NCBI RefSeq assembly: GCF_016859285.1
Contig: NC_053408.1
Location: 11,541,213-11,605,212, forward strand
Origin: Xiphias gladius
Lineage: Eukaryota; Chordata; Actinopteri; Istiophoriformes; Xiphiidae
DNA length: 64,000 bases
Direction: 5' to 3'
Below the pieces are notes generated by a model. That model was not told where the DNA came from, made no database searches, and worked only from the letters and a program-made list of their open reading frames with translations. Positions 1-13,295 of this stretch are shown one piece after another; the stretch's first letter is position 1; every line of letters starts with the position of its first letter. The translations under genes and the position numbers were made by a program.

Positions 1-3000
1 AGGGTTAGATTTTTATACAGAATATATATGAAATCTCTTAAATTCCAAATATAAAATGACCTTTGTTTAGAATTTAATATAACAAATGGAAATGTATAAT
101 TCAGCATCGCCTTTTTAATTGGTTGCTTAAAGGATATCTTGAACACTGGTTCCTCAGACTCAAAATTGGACCTGAATTCTTGTTGATTCTGACTTGGACA
201 TGACTCAACTACAGCAGGGTGCACACAGCGCAAAATCACACGAAGGGACAGATTGTACCTTACTTTAATTCATTCTTCAGCTGTTGAAAGAGTAACAAAC
301 TATCAAACAGTGTGCGCTTTGTTTTTCTCTGGTGGAAAAGCAGAGCAGTTCATTAGCCTTATCTCTGTTAAATTTGCCCAACCTGAAGCAGCAAAGGGAA
401 ATCAAGCCTGGAATCGGGCTTCGCAGGATTTGATTGTTCATTAATTACATTTGTAATGAGTATTTCTGTTGAACTTGATTATTAAACTATTGGGATAACG
501 GTTGTTTATTTAATGGCAACACAAAAATATCCATCGCAGGCCTCTCCTAAAGTCATCAGATGGAACATTTTAATCACACTTTCAGGGTTTTGAGAATAAG
601 TTCCATTTCTCCTTGAAACATAGAGGCCCAGGGAATATCTATTAGGCCCTTAATTGATTGAAAACTCACGGTCTGAGTCACATCTCAATCTTTCTCTCGC
701 GCTGCTCTCTTCCACCCTGGCTCGTTGGTGTGTACAGTGGGTCATAACATGCATGGCAATAGCTGGTTTTCTGGAGGGTGAAGAGCAATAATTTAATCAT
801 TAGACCAAGAGGGTTTGAAATAAGACCAATGAGTTCACAAGGGTACACACAAAATGAGGAATTGTGGATGCAAGTGTTTCTTGGAGAAGGATAAACTGAT
901 GTTGTAAAGGTATTCACAGAAAAAAAAACATAGATATTTAATAGCACTGACAGAAACTGTGTATATATTTATTTTAGTGGCTGAAAAAAGGCTATAGAAT
1001 ACCTATATGGTATGAAAACTGTTCCTGGTTGCATTTTTCGTGGACAAGCATTTTTTTTTTTTTTTTTTTTTTCATTAGCCAGTGAAAAGTCATTCGTGCA
1101 AGGGATGGCAAAGATGTGAGAGCAAAATTGATGAAAGGGAGGGAGAGAAAAGGGGAAGAGGGTGTAGGATGAGGGAGAGAAAGTTTGACTGAGATAAGAG
1201 ATGAACAAGGAGAAAGAAATAAAGGGCCAGAAAGACAAAGAGAGAGAGAAAGTGATAAGAACTGACAGCAATAATTTATTATGTTTGTCACTCCAGACCT
1301 CCACCAGAGATCTGACACTCCCAGGGACTTCTGCCCTCCTTAGAGCCTGTGACCCTCTTCCCTCCAAGCCATGGCAGATTAATAAACGTTTACTATATGT
1401 AAGTTGAGTTAAGTAGTTATTTATTAATTAGGCTATTTTACGTCATTTAATTTAACATACGTGTTAATTGAAACATATTGCCGATAGCAAATCAGTGGGT
1501 ATAGCACAAACAAAACACCCCAAACAGAAATCTCACATGTGAAACAATGAAAACTGTTATAACTTTGGCAGAAAATTGTGTGTTCATGTAGGACCTCATC
1601 ACTCATGAGAAGCTGTTTTAAGAAAATTGGTTTTCAGGAACCTTAAGTTTTACCACTAAGACAAAATAAAAAGGTGTCTATCCGAAAAAACAATAAAGGA
1701 GATGTCTGGTCAAGCTGGGAACCAAAATAAAACAAAATTAAATAATTAATCAATAACACTGAAAGATGTTAAGGGTGCTCAGTCATGCAGAGAGAAAATA
1801 TCAGTGATTTAATATAACTCTGCTGCTGCAAAATACATCATGCTCTTTCATTTTCAGTCTGAGAAGGCAGACTGCTGATCTATAGGTGGATGTCATTGGC
1901 AAAATGAACTTGAAAATTTGTCATAGTCTTTCACAGTTGTATTTCCAGAACACTGGCCCGGTGCCTGCAATCTTGTGTTGTTGGTGTGTATTTATGATGA
2001 GCTGGTGTGCCACTTCAGTGTTTCTAACATATGGAAATTTTAACAAATCACAGTTAAATATTAATGGATAATGAATCTCACTTTGTTTTATGACATTTTG
2101 CTGCTATGAATACTGCTGCGTACTGCTGCAGGTTCTCACATGCTGCTAATGCTGAAAACTTTATATTTTGCACAAACTATTTAATATTTCCAAGTCTAAG
2201 TTGTTGGTCGGAAAATGCTTATTTTATCTTAATCCTTTTTTGGGTCATGGGAGCATCAACCTACCCCAGTACACAATATGCAGGAGACTGGCAGACATTG
2301 CGCACACACTGTCTAGACTGATACGTGCATGAAAAATTTACAATCAACAACCAACCTGACCTGTATGTGTTTTGAAAGTAGGAGGAAAATGTAGCACAGG
2401 AACACAGGAGAACGTGTAATCTCCACACTGTTTACCTGCTGCAGCTCAGTTTCATCAAAGTTTCATCCGACCTGGTCTAATCAAGGACATTGCAGCTCTC
2501 TGCCGGTCACGAGATCTCTTGCAGTGAAGGACTGTGTGCTTCGCCAGTACAGTGCAGCGCTGGTGGATGCCGTGACGGAGACCCAGCTCCGGGCAATAGG
2601 AGCAACGCCAGTCAGTGATACAGGACAGCGTGAGGTCTGCTGCAGAGTGGTAATGCAGTAGCTGTCTGTGCTCTGTGGACATGGCTCACCAGGAGACTGA
2701 TCCATGAGCCAAGCTCCTCCCAGGCCTTGGTGAGGGAACCCAGTCCCAGGCTGAGAGTCTGGCAGGTCTCTGAATCCACGGAGAAATGGATTGTGAAAGA
2801 GGGAGGAACATTTTTAACGTTTTACTGTCCAGATAAATTCCAGTCTTTCCACAGGTTTCATATATAATTCCAATCGGTGACATGTTTCTTGTCATACTGT
2901 CTCCTGGCAGTCTTTAATTAGCTTGCCAGACAAACCAAGCTCTGCTTACCTTTTTTATGAAAAAATTAGCTAGTGAAGGTCCACAGCTGCAGTTATGGAG

Positions 3001-4366
3001 CATACCGACAGTTTCGACTCCCATAAAATCAGATCTATCACATCTATCAGAGGTAATCAGCACAAAGCAGCTTAACATGTTTTAAAAATACAGTATATAC
3101 TCTGTAGCTGTATATTTTGTCATTCAACTAAACTAATTGATATTCACCAGAGACATTTGATTTTTCCCACAAGCATATGGAACATCTAAGCATATTCCCC
3201 AATTTTATTGAAATTGCTTATGCTTTAAAATTCATAGAGGATTGTGTGTTCCATAAAATGGAACAATTTAAAGTTTATTTGAGGAACTTGAGGTTATCCT
3301 TTAGGTTTGAAAAGAAGTGCAGTTCTGAGTATAATGATGGAAATTGCAGTAGACATGTTTTAATAACTGTCAACCACTTTTTACACCAAGCCCATTAACA
3401 GGAATACTCTATTGACCGCAAGCAGTTTTCATCTGAGGCATAGCAAACACAGTCCGCCTCTTAGCCAGCCTTACATATTAAAGAGAATTTGTCCCTCTGT
3501 TGAACATTTTTAGTTAAGGTCAGAAGAACTTGAAAAATTTTCCAACTAGGGGTTGGTACAATGGATTGACTGTATTTAGAACAAAACCTAGGGGAGGTCT
3601 AGAGAATATCTAATGCACCTAGTGACTAATAAAAATCATTCAAGTATATTTACTTGTAATTTTCACTTTTGTCAGGTCAAACCAGATCCATAATACTTAA
3701 ACACTGGCATTTTGCCCTCTGATGAAAGTAAGGAAGGAATATTTTCAACACTATCCTTGCTTTGCATAAAAAACAAAAGCCTAAAGGGCTTTGGTATTTA
3801 TCAGATTTGCAATGATTCACTCCATAAAAACCCAGTGAAATGATATTTGCTACATAAAGGAACAGAAGAACTGCATTCAAGACTGGCATTTGGTTGGAAA
3901 TGCATTACCTGCACCACTAGTGGAGTGATTCATATGCTTGAATGCCCCTGTGTCTGAATGTAGTGTGCGTGGGGGTAAAAAAAAGGCCACAAGCAAAAAT
4001 CTGAACAGAATCCCAGAACAGAAAGTGTATGAAAGAACACAAGTCCAACTTCACTTGTGGTGATACATTTTCTGGAATAGAGACAGACATTTTCCAGGCA
4101 GAAAGTAAATTCCCAAAAAGTGAGGTGGAGATATGGGTTTACATCTTTTTAAAAAGAAAAGTGTTTTTGGAAAAATGAATCAATTTCCTCGACTTTTGAT
4201 TGTGAATAATGTGCTATGTGAGTTTTATGCAATAAGTTTTCACAGACGGTTTTCTTGACTTCTACTCCGATCACACACGAAGAGTCAATTAGGATGTGTA
4301 TGAAACAGACTGCAGGGGAACGAATATGGTAAAATGTAAAGAAATGCAGTGAACCAGCGTCAAATA
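1..4366. other. Gene-free DNA upstream of cep55
   Basis: No exon-like reading frame with splice sites was found on either strand. The stretch is AT-rich and holds a T22 tract (1051-1072), a purine-rich patch (about 1120-1260) and a GC-richer island at about 2440-2800. The island looks a little like decayed coding DNA, but stops interrupt all frames and no family was recognised. In human the next gene outside CEP55 is MYOF; no myoferlin exon is visible here. Confidence 0.6.
1051..1072. repeat. Poly-T tract (T22)
   Basis: Uninterrupted run of 22 T, read directly. It could be the poly-A tail of a minus-strand retroposed element, but no recognisable body lies next to it. Confidence 0.9.
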
Positions 4367-4560
4367 TACAGTCAGGTACATGCATAAGTATTTGGACAGT
4401 GACACAATTTTCGTAATTTTGCCTCTGTACACCACCACAACGGAACAAAAGTGAAGCCATCCAGTTGTGACTGAAAGTGTAGACTTACAGCTTTAATTCA
4501 AGGGATTTAACAAAAACGTTGCATTAACCCTTTAGGAATCGCAGCCCTTTTCATACAGAG
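4367..4560 (+). mobile_element. Terminal fragment of a Tc1/mariner-like element
   Basis: It starts with a TA dinucleotide followed by CAGTCAGGTACAT, then AAGTATTTGGACAGTGACAC and, further in, GCCTCTGTACACCACCACAA. This matches, from memory, the conserved end of a Tc1/mariner-like family that is very common in teleost genomes. Similarity fades at about 4560 near the words for 'ttaaccctttaggaat'. No transposase frame and no opposite terminus follow, so this is a truncated end or the remains of a non-autonomous copy. Family assignment is from memory; exact subfamily unknown. Confidence 0.75.
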
Positions 4561-4835
4561 TTTCGTACTTAAATATTTAAAAATGGGCCCAAGGTAACAA
4601 ATTTCCACGCCTTGCTGCAGCCTCTTACCATGAGGCTGGTGAACAAGATGCAGTGCTCGCCACTACCAGATACCACACTGTTTCCTGACAGAACAGTTTC
4701 CATGGAATGGCCTTTCAGTGTGATGCATCTGAAAAGGAAAGACCACAATTTGACACCTGCCGAGAGCAAGACACGAGACAGACAAACAAGTTTGAAAGGG
4801 CTGTCCAGGCTGTCTTTCCTCTGGTGGCTTCAAAT

Positions 4836-4848
4836 GGGGGGGGGGGGG
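4836..4848. repeat. G13 homopolymer
   Basis: Thirteen consecutive G on the plus strand, about 100 bp before the cep55 promoter region. Possible assembly-sensitive site. Confidence 0.9.
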
Positions 4849-4929
4849 TCACATAATAATCAGTCGTTGAAGGCCACATCCGATTGTAAAAGCTATAGCA
4901 AGTAAAGGGAAATCAAATCGAATGACAGT

Positions 4930-5270
4930 ATTTTGAATTTCCACTGCTGAGAGGTTTAGGCACCGCCCGACTTTGTGCACCGCGCCGCCTCCGCGCGTCC
5001 ATTTTGCGAGACACCCCGGACAACGAAAACATGCGCACCCCGCGGCACGCTACGGACGTGACGACAGCGCGCCGCGATTCAAACTTCAGGAAACGAAAGC
5101 GTCCGGTTAGTGTAAACGGTCTTGTTGTCAGAAACAGACTCGTTTTTCAGGGGACACCCTCAGCTCTTCTCTTCTGTGAGTCTTTAAATGTTTCGTGTTC
5201 CTCCGTGCCAGTGGTCTTTGTTTTCCGTAGCCTCGTTTCAAATTGGACAGATGGCAGTTTTTAGGTAATG
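4930..5270 (+). promoter_or_regulatory. cep55: Likely cep55 promoter and 5' untranslated first exon
   Basis: A local GC- and CpG-rich patch (about 4965-5110) stands out from the AT-rich surroundings and precedes the first coding exon by about 700 bp. There is no TATA box. Two copies of the hexamer TTTGAA, the core of the cell-cycle homology region (CHR), occur at 4932-4937 (plus) and 5078-5083 (minus strand). Human CEP55 belongs to the G2/M gene set controlled through CHR elements by DREAM/B-MYB, so the hexamers fit, but six bases are expected often by chance. The 3' end of the noncoding first exon is not certain; GT donors near 5106 and 5265 are candidates. The coding exon has its acceptor at 5753-5754, so at least one upstream noncoding exon is required. 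Confidence 0.5.
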
Positions 5271-5794
5271 TTACGTTAGTTTAGGTCAGCCAGCAACTAA
5301 AGGCAGGTGGAAGGAAATTCCTGGCGCAGCGTTAGTCAGGTACGAACTGTCAGGTTTTACTCCTGAATGATCTGTCTATATGTTACATTAACACGGCACT
5401 GAAAAGTGTGCAAGGCAGGAAACGCATGTTAGGGAAGTTAACGAAGTTAAATAAATGTAGAAGCTTAAGCTAATTCAGCGTGATGTACAGGCAAAGGTGT
5501 TCGTTGTAACCTGTAAAACCTATTGCGCAACTATAATAATTAATATAAAAATCAGTATCAAATCTATATTTTCTGTTCATGTTTGTAATTTCACTGTCAT
5601 CTGGGGTATTTCATAGCTAAGGGTGTCTCTTGAGCTTCTCTTCATTTGGAATATTTGTACAAATTATTTAATCCAAATTAGAACTAAAAAAAAACCTTAT
5701 GGTCGTTTTTTACATAAACAGAGAATCACCCTGTCAAACGACTTGTCTCCCCAGACTCCTCCAGTTTTACGGCCTCAGCAACAACAAAGCGGCC

Positions 5795-8700
5795 ATGACA
5801 TCCAAAGGTGCCAAAGAGACCATTGTCAGCAAGTTGGGTTTCAAATCCAGCAGCTCTGCCTCCAAGGCTGAGGCGGAGCTGGAGAAAGTCAGGAAGGAAA
5901 ACGCTCACCTGAGGAGAAAGATTGACGAACTGGCCAAACGACACATCAAACCTCCTGACTCAGACAAAAGCAAGCTGCTGGAGGTAAAGGAAGTATTTGT
6001 TTTGTCTGTTGCATTAAGGAATTTCAAGGTTAACTTCAGAAAATCCCACATGTCTTTTGCCTGTTTTTTTTTTTTAAATATTTTAATGTTTATTTGGTGT
6101 CCTGTGTTGACTATGCCAGAGGATTCTTTCCCTTGAGACGCTGCGGGAGAGGAACAACCAGCAGTTGCTGGTTAAAGAACAGGAATTAGAAACCTTGAGA
6201 ATGCAGCTGTCAGCAAGAGGAGGAGAGGTATGTACACATGACACATCTCTGCAGAACTATATGGTTTAAAAATCTAATTTACGGTAGACCCGTGTAGATA
6301 TAATCCATTCAAAATTCCCCTGTAAACGTACACACACACCAAGATAAACACAATGGACAGCACGGCAGCTGTGTCGGGGAGAGTGCCCCTCAACTTGTGA
6401 AGATTTGTTGCACTCTTGGCATTGTGTTGGTGGCATATGTATTGCTGGTAGCAGCCAACTGTCAGAGGGAAAAATCATGCTAGAACTCCACTGAGCTGCC
6501 ACAAAAACAGTTGGCATGTTAGACAGCAGCTCAGCTAAGTGAAGTTTAGACAGCCAGCGAAAAACTGCATACCAGCACATGGTGTGTGTGTGCTGTTCAC
6601 TTGATATTTATAAACCAAATATCTTTCTCTGTAGTGGATCTGTGTATGTATTAGCATTCATGACTTGGAGAAATTGATGCTATTTATTTGAGGTTGTTGC
6701 TTATCTTTGTGAAATCTGTTTTCTATTGTGGCAGAAATTGTTTTTCTAGATTAGGCTGGTCAGAAGGGCATCAGGCTAAAAGTTTGAGATGGCATGCTGG
6801 TAAATGGAATGTCAGCTATTTTTATTTTTTTTTTCCTAGACATTGTGAATGTGTAATGTGATTTGATCACACTGGCCTTTTCCTCATTAACTTTCAACAG
6901 CAAAAGTGCTAAAAACGTAGCTGCTCAGTGGGCAAGGCCAGCAGACTGTCATTTGCAAGAAGCAGATAATTATTTGGCAAAGCAAATATCCTTTAGCCAG
7001 CTGTCTCTGCTTAAACAAAATCATGCTGACATGGTTTTTGTGGAGGCTAGACAAGTTGTCGTTTATTTTGCATTCTTTTGTATTTCAGGTGGTAGCATCA
7101 CTGCAGGCGCAGCTGGAGCAGCGGAGGAAGGAGGCAGATCAGAGAGACATGCTGTTCCAGAGCTTGTCACAGGAGACGGAGAACCTGAGAAACCAACTGG
7201 CCACGGTTTCTGCCCGGTGCCAGTCCCTGGAAACACAGGTCACGGTAGGTTGACCGACCGTAGCCTCTATATGTGTCTAAATGTTCTCATTAGTAGGGAA
7301 AGTTTTCTCCTCCTCCAAATAACAGATTATCTTATTGGGAATCTACTCTTACTTCTAATTATTGATGACCAGCCCAAGGATATTATAAATAGTTTAAGGC
7401 TTTTAATAACAAAGGTGACGAAATTGGGGAAAAAATCTAGATGAGATTATTGGAAATCTTTTTTTTTTCGATCAGATATCGCTCATGAACAGTTTTGGTT
7501 GAGTGGTTATATCCCTCACTCTGACAGCATATTTCCTCCCGGCCTGGGATTAAATCCTACCACAGCTTTCTTTCCTCTGCCACCCACTCTAATATCCTCC
7601 ATCTCTGAGATTTTTTATTTTTTTTTTCGTATCTATAGTGCTGATGCAGTAGACATATTTTTGTTGAAATATGACATTTTTGACAAACTAAAATTCTGTT
7701 TTAGTAATTAATCGACTTGAGTTCCAGCAACATTAAAGTCTGACTAACAGAAATGTGCTTTAAAGGAACAAGTATATGTATAACTTAATCAAAATTGGTG
7801 TGATATTTGCCTCTGGCTAGGTTTTCGAATCATTGTGGCACCTGTTTCAGATCAGTATCTGGTGCACCTATCATGTTCATTTTAACAGGTTTTTGTACAT
7901 TTCAACAGAAAATTGTTTTCAGTGACGTAAGGCAGGAAAGGATAACTGAACGGAAATGCAGATGCACTTGTTCCTTTATCCACTAGGGGGCAGCGTGTGA
8001 CCTGTGATTGTTTTCCTTAACTACAGACACCACCCTCGCTCTGAAACACCCTTACTAATTTGTTACAATGAAAACTAAAGGTGCAGGTAATACATAGCTC
8101 AGAATAAATTTTAAATGTAAATGCATGTTTTTCCGAGGTACTCCTTGCACAATAAATATAATCAAAATCGTCTGTGCAATAGCCTCTGGTTAATTTGTAG
8201 TTGCCACTCAATTCCCTCAAAATTCTAGGCTTTTATTCCTTATCCAAAGGCAGCACTGATTCTTGGTCAGCCCTTTGATGTGTAGAGCCCAGCAGACCCT
8301 CACTACACCATTAGAGAGCAGGCATCAGAATTTTCCTTGGCTCCCCGAGAGGTTCAGATGCAAAATCGTGAGTGAGGACTTGGGGGATTTGGATTGCTGA
8401 GGACTCAGACATCATATACCTCCCTCTCATGGACAAAAAGAAATCTTTTTGGGCCCATCATAAACTCAGTTCAAGATAATATAAGCAGGAAAAAACAATC
8501 CACCTTTTTTATATTTTATTTTTTTTAAGTAAGGAACTTTTTTAGAGGAGTTCTCCCTCAGTATAATTTCTCCTGCTATCAGCTATAAAAAAAAAAAGGC
8601 CCATTGTCATTGATATTTCTAAGTGCAAAACAGTGTTTTCAAAATAATATTATATATTATTATTATTATTATTATATTTTTTGATCTCCCTACTTTCCTC

Positions 8701-11700
8701 ATGGTTACATTATCATTTCAACTGAGGCAAAAGCCAAATGAATAGGAGAGTTTGAAGAAAGTTAAGTGGAGATTTGTACACGGAAGATACAGATGCAGTG
8801 TTTTAATAATGTTCACAGATTGTCATAACGTCTGCTTTGGTTTACAAGTCACTACTTTTGGACTCAAGGTTGGAAAGTATTACAATGCAGAGTATGTACA
8901 TAAATGGATAGAAGTACTTGGTACTTGTAGACATATAGTCCTTTTTTGATATCAGTGTCTTTCAGCTCCCATTGCAAGTGGATTTCCTTATATTTATGTC
9001 TTTTATGGTAATTTTCCGGGAATGATCTTCACTTTCCAAACCCTTGGCTTAGCTCTGTTCGCATTACTAGAAATAATCTGACCAACAGACCCCGACTCAC
9101 CCTTCCCCTCATCCTTCCTGGATTCACAAAAGCTATTTGTAGGCTTAGCTTGTATGTTTAAATCCATCTAGAAAAAGTTGACAAGCTCATGATGCTTGAC
9201 TGGTAGTGTAAGAGCTCTTAGAGCCTTAGCACTGAGATGATCATTTAGATGCCCACTGTTTTGACAGTGCTGTAAAAGGTTTGCTTGAGCTTAGGCGTTG
9301 GGGAGGATCAGACATGTAGACCTCAGGGTCAGGGTGACAGAATTATGAGATGACTGACTGTCTTCTAGGGATGGATGTCGAGGAATTGGCCCTAGGGTTG
9401 GGTGATTTGGCCAAGTCTTTGAAAAAAATACCACATAAATTGATTGAGCTGATTCTTTTTTTTTTTTCTTGCATTATTAAAAACTAAGAAGATGAATAAT
9501 TTAAACCAGCCAGCCTACGAGTGTTTTTAAGCCTGTGGGCAACCTACTGTTTCTAGTGTTTGCCGAGATTTTTCACAGAAAACTGAAAAATGATCGCAAA
9601 CAACAAACAGAAATAACAGCATGAACATGAAGTACTTCAAAGAGAGAGGGTCCAGTATTTTCTTTTCGAACATCTTCAGTTGTGCTTGGATTGATATCAA
9701 AACAAGTCCCAAATTCTGCTGTGGAATATTGGACCAAAAACCTTTTAATTCTTTCTGTGATTACTGTTTGTAAATTTATTTAACCAGAATTATTTTTAAG
9801 GCCACTATGTGTAGAATAACTAGGTGTAATAACAAAAAAGATCAACACTTGATAACTGATTGTTTTTATGTTGTAGAAGTTTTTTTTAGAATTGAAAGAA
9901 TACATTTAGTTCAGTGTTGATGCCAATATACTGTAATATTAGACTTCCAAAAATTGTTTTTTCCTCTCTGCAGAATGGACAGCTACCTCCTGCAGACTTG
10001 ACATTGGTACAAGATCAACTGAGAGACGTGAGTCCAGTTACTCTCTCTGTTTCTTCGTGCCTGTTTGTAATTTATGTACACACTGCATTACTGTTGATAA
10101 TGTTTGTGTACCATAGCTTTGTGGCTGAAATATCTCACCCATCAGACATGTATTTGAAGCATTTGATTCTAGTACACTCTATTCAGGGCCAGGGGCATTG
10201 CATAGTTCTCTGAAGTTCATCATTCAATATTTTCTAAATATCTAGGGCCCATTTTTAAATCAATATCAACAAGGAAAACACTGGATAGAACAAAACAAGT
10301 AAAAGCAGTGTTTTTCTTTTCTATCCATGTAGAAGTTTTGACGAAAAACCCCTTGTAACAAAACCAAACTCCTGTTCCTGTTATCTACATTAAAAAAAAA
10401 AAATAAATTAAAAAAAAAAATACAGAATACAGAGTTTTTTCCCTTGAGTATCTTTGAATTGAAAAGCTCTAAGTACCAAATATGAAATGCGGTATGTCAA
10501 TGTAGGGGTTGTGCATTTCACCACCAGGCTCTGGAGAAGAACCAGCAGTGGTTGGTGTACGACCAGCAGAGAGAGTCCTACGTCCAGTCCGTCCTTGCCC
10601 GCACAGCGGAGCTGGAGCAGCAGCTGACCCAGGCAAAGCAGCAACAAACCAAACAAGAGGCCGGTTCAGATGGTGAGAAATGTAGGAGGAACTACATTAG
10701 CTAATCCCTCAATGTACTTCCTACAATTTTTGGCTTTAACGAGACATGTTAAAGTAAATTAAAAGGAACTTAACAATCTAACCCTTACCATGTAACACCA
10801 CTATCATGCCTCTATATTTTGTGCTCTGATACAAGTAGTATGTGAAAATGGAATTATGGAAAATTATGCAGTTTGATTCAAATATTAGTTTTTTAGCCAC
10901 AACATTAAACATTAAAAAGCTGACAGATGAGAAAAGATTTAATACCCTGGGATTAAAAATATTTAGCAAAAACAGCAGCACTGAGGACTGTTAGAGCTAT
11001 GACATTTAAATGGCAACTCTTTGTATAAATCCTACTTAAACAATGCTGCTTGGGGTCAAAAATTGCACATTCTGATAGCCACAAAAGCCTTAAAATGTAG
11101 CTTCTTAATTTGCCTACCAACACTTGTTATTGCAGCTTCTGCCAACTCAGCAGGTCCAGAAAAGGATGCTCAACAGAAGAGCCAATATGACCAGTTGCTG
11201 TTGGGGGTGCAGAGAGAAATTGAGAGCCAAAAAGATCAGGTTACCAGAACCCAACAGGAGCTCAGTGTGCAGAGGGAACAGGTAAATGCTGTAGGACTTC
11301 ACTTAATGACTACTTGGTCATTTCAACTGAGTTCTTTTCCAGGTCTTAGATTTTTTTTGTTTCTGTCTAATACAGACTGACTCCCGAATTAATTCTTATA
11401 TTCTACTTTTTGTGCCTTGTGCCGCTCACATTCTTGAGAAACCTTGCATTTACATTCTCTCCATTCAGAAGACTGGTTTAGTGCTGAATACGCATGGGAC
11501 TGGACCGACCCCAGCAAATCTCCACATTCCTTGGATTCGCACATTTTTATAATTGATCCATGAGACTCTATGGGAGAAATTTAGTAGACAAAAAGTATAC
11601 ACCATTCTGAGATTTTTTTTCCTTTGGTTTTCCTTTGGCTCTGCAGGCCTTGAAAGCTCAGGCTGAGCTGCAGTCTCAGAAGGAGCAGGTCACTAGGCTC

Positions 11701-13295
11701 CAGGAGGAGATGTCAATGCTGCAGAGGAGGTACGAGGACAAGTGCAGCGAGCTGTCGTCCTTTCTGAGGAAGTACGAAGAAAAGAGCAAAGAGTTGGAGG
11801 AGGCCAGGATGCAGCTGCAGGCAGAGCGACTTAGCAACAGGTAGGTGAAGCAGCAAAGTCTGCTCTGGTTCTAGATATCTAAATAGAGGTCGCTCTCGGA
11901 TCAACGCAATGTCAAGGTTTATCTTTAAACTGTAAGGCTGACTAGTACAAAGAAAACACATAGACATAGTTTGAGTGCTATATAAGTAAACAGGATTATT
12001 CTGAATATTCATTTGTATGACAAACACTGTGTCCAGACATGTAGTGTGCGAGGAGAGAAAGGTGTCATCTGAGCGGGCAGACAGGATGAGAGGGGAACTA
12101 GAGAATATGGACATCAGATTGGAGGAGGAGAGGAAGAGGTCTGCTGAACTTCTGCTCCAGGTGACGCTCACATTCACTGTCATTTTACCTGGAGTCACTC
12201 TTCACTAATATTTATTTATTTATTCATGAAAGTTATCAAATCATTATATCAAAGCACCCATGATACTTGAAAGGAAGCCTGCATTTAAAGGACTGGAAAT
12301 ACCAGACCTTATCTATCAAGAACTATATTTTGCTTAATACGGTGGAAGTGCTCAATTGATATCTGAGAATATTTAAATGAAATCTCATCCTAGGTTTATT
12401 TGAATGGAAAATGACTTAAGCCCCAATGTATTTGACTGGTAATTTGGCTTTCACAGGTAAATATGCTACAGAAGTCTCTCCTGAGCCAAAATGAAGAACA
12501 GAGGAGAATCGCAGCACTGGAGCAACAGGTAAAACTTTGCATGCAGTCTTTTTGTATTTTGTGGAGAGCCAGTTCAAAGCAAACCATGTGATTAGCAATC
12601 ACAGATGACACATTTTGAACCTTCACTGGCCAGTTCTCAGGGGAAGGTCCATCAGCACAGGCCTGTTATGTTGTTGTGATTGAGCACATATAGTTGTAAC
12701 TATTTGAAGTGACTGTTATTTCTTGAAAGTAGGGAAATCCTCACTGATCCCACTTTTGCAATTTTAAGTACAATGAGTTCTTGGCTCTCTCCTTCTTATA
12801 TATTTCTGCCCCTCCTAAGATCCAGCTCTCTGCCAAGGACTCTGAGACTGAAAAGATTGATCGTCAGAGCATGCAGCACCAGTTACATAAGGTGCTGAAG
12901 GAGCTTCGCAAGGCCCGTGATCAGATTGCTAAACTGGAGTCTGCTGTAAGTGGGACCGGACATCACAACCACACGAGAGAGAAAAACTCAGTCAGCTTAG
13001 TCTGGCCGACTGCTGCTTTGTAAACAAAGTTCTGACCTTATCATTCTGATAAATGAACATAACGTCATGTTTTCTGTTTCAGAAACAGCCGAATGCCCGC
13101 TTCTCAGAGCCCAGCTCCTATAACAAGCTTGAGTTTCAGCGTCTTACTATCGATGACCCTCCTGGCACTACAAGCCCTTCTAAAGTCACCAACCTCCTGG
13201 ATGAAAGTTTCTTAGAGTGCCCAAAGTGTCATGCCCCTTATCCCACCAGCCGCCACAGGGAGCTCCTGGCACACATTGACTACTGCTTTGCCTAA
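5795..13295 (+). CDS. cep55: Centrosomal protein of 55 kDa (cep55), 11 coding exons
   Basis: Abscission scaffold at the midbody that recruits ALIX and TSG101 (ESCRT) in late cytokinesis. Coding exons: 5795-5983, 6120-6227, 7089-7244, 9974-10027, 10528-10672, 11136-11281, 11647-11840, 12037-12160, 12457-12528, 12820-12945, 13083-13295; 1527 nt, 508 aa. All introns are GT-AG. The ATG lies 40 nt into an exon with acceptor at 5753-5754. The protein is nearly all coiled coil. Exon 6 carries EKNQQWLVYDQQRESYV (about residues 172-188), the ESCRT/ALIX-binding hinge nearly identical to human. The C-terminus holds the ubiquitin-binding zinc finger: C484, C487, H502, C506. The protein is about 44 residues longer than human (464 aa); the surplus lies in exons 7-8, which contain related coiled-coil segments. 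Identification is secure; whether the official symbol is cep55 or cep55l depends on nomenclature. Confidence 0.95.
7494..7620 (+). mobile_element. Degenerate tRNA-like SINE remnant
   Basis: Inside cep55 intron 4 (counting coding exons: between 7244 and 9974 is intron 3). An A-box-like TGGTTGAGTGG at 7496-7506 is followed 40 nt later by a B-box-like GGGATTAAATCC at 7546-7557, the spacing of an RNA polymerase III tRNA promoter. The sequence does not fold as an intact tRNA by eye, so it is read as the head of an old tRNA-derived SINE. Confidence 0.4.
8641..8680. repeat. AT-rich (TTA)n microsatellite
   Basis: Imperfect TTA/TAT repeats in the cep55 intron between 7244 and 9974. Simple sequence, read directly. 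Confidence 0.8.

Noticed and set aside
2440-2900. GC-richer island with 70-75 codon frames on the minus strand
   Set aside because: No frame runs through the island, no splice pattern joins pieces, and no family was recognised; kept only as a note in the upstream interval.
9395-9470. Phrase like the start of fish MITEs (GGGTTGGGTGATTTGG)
   Set aside because: Too short and without a matching inverted end nearby to call an element.
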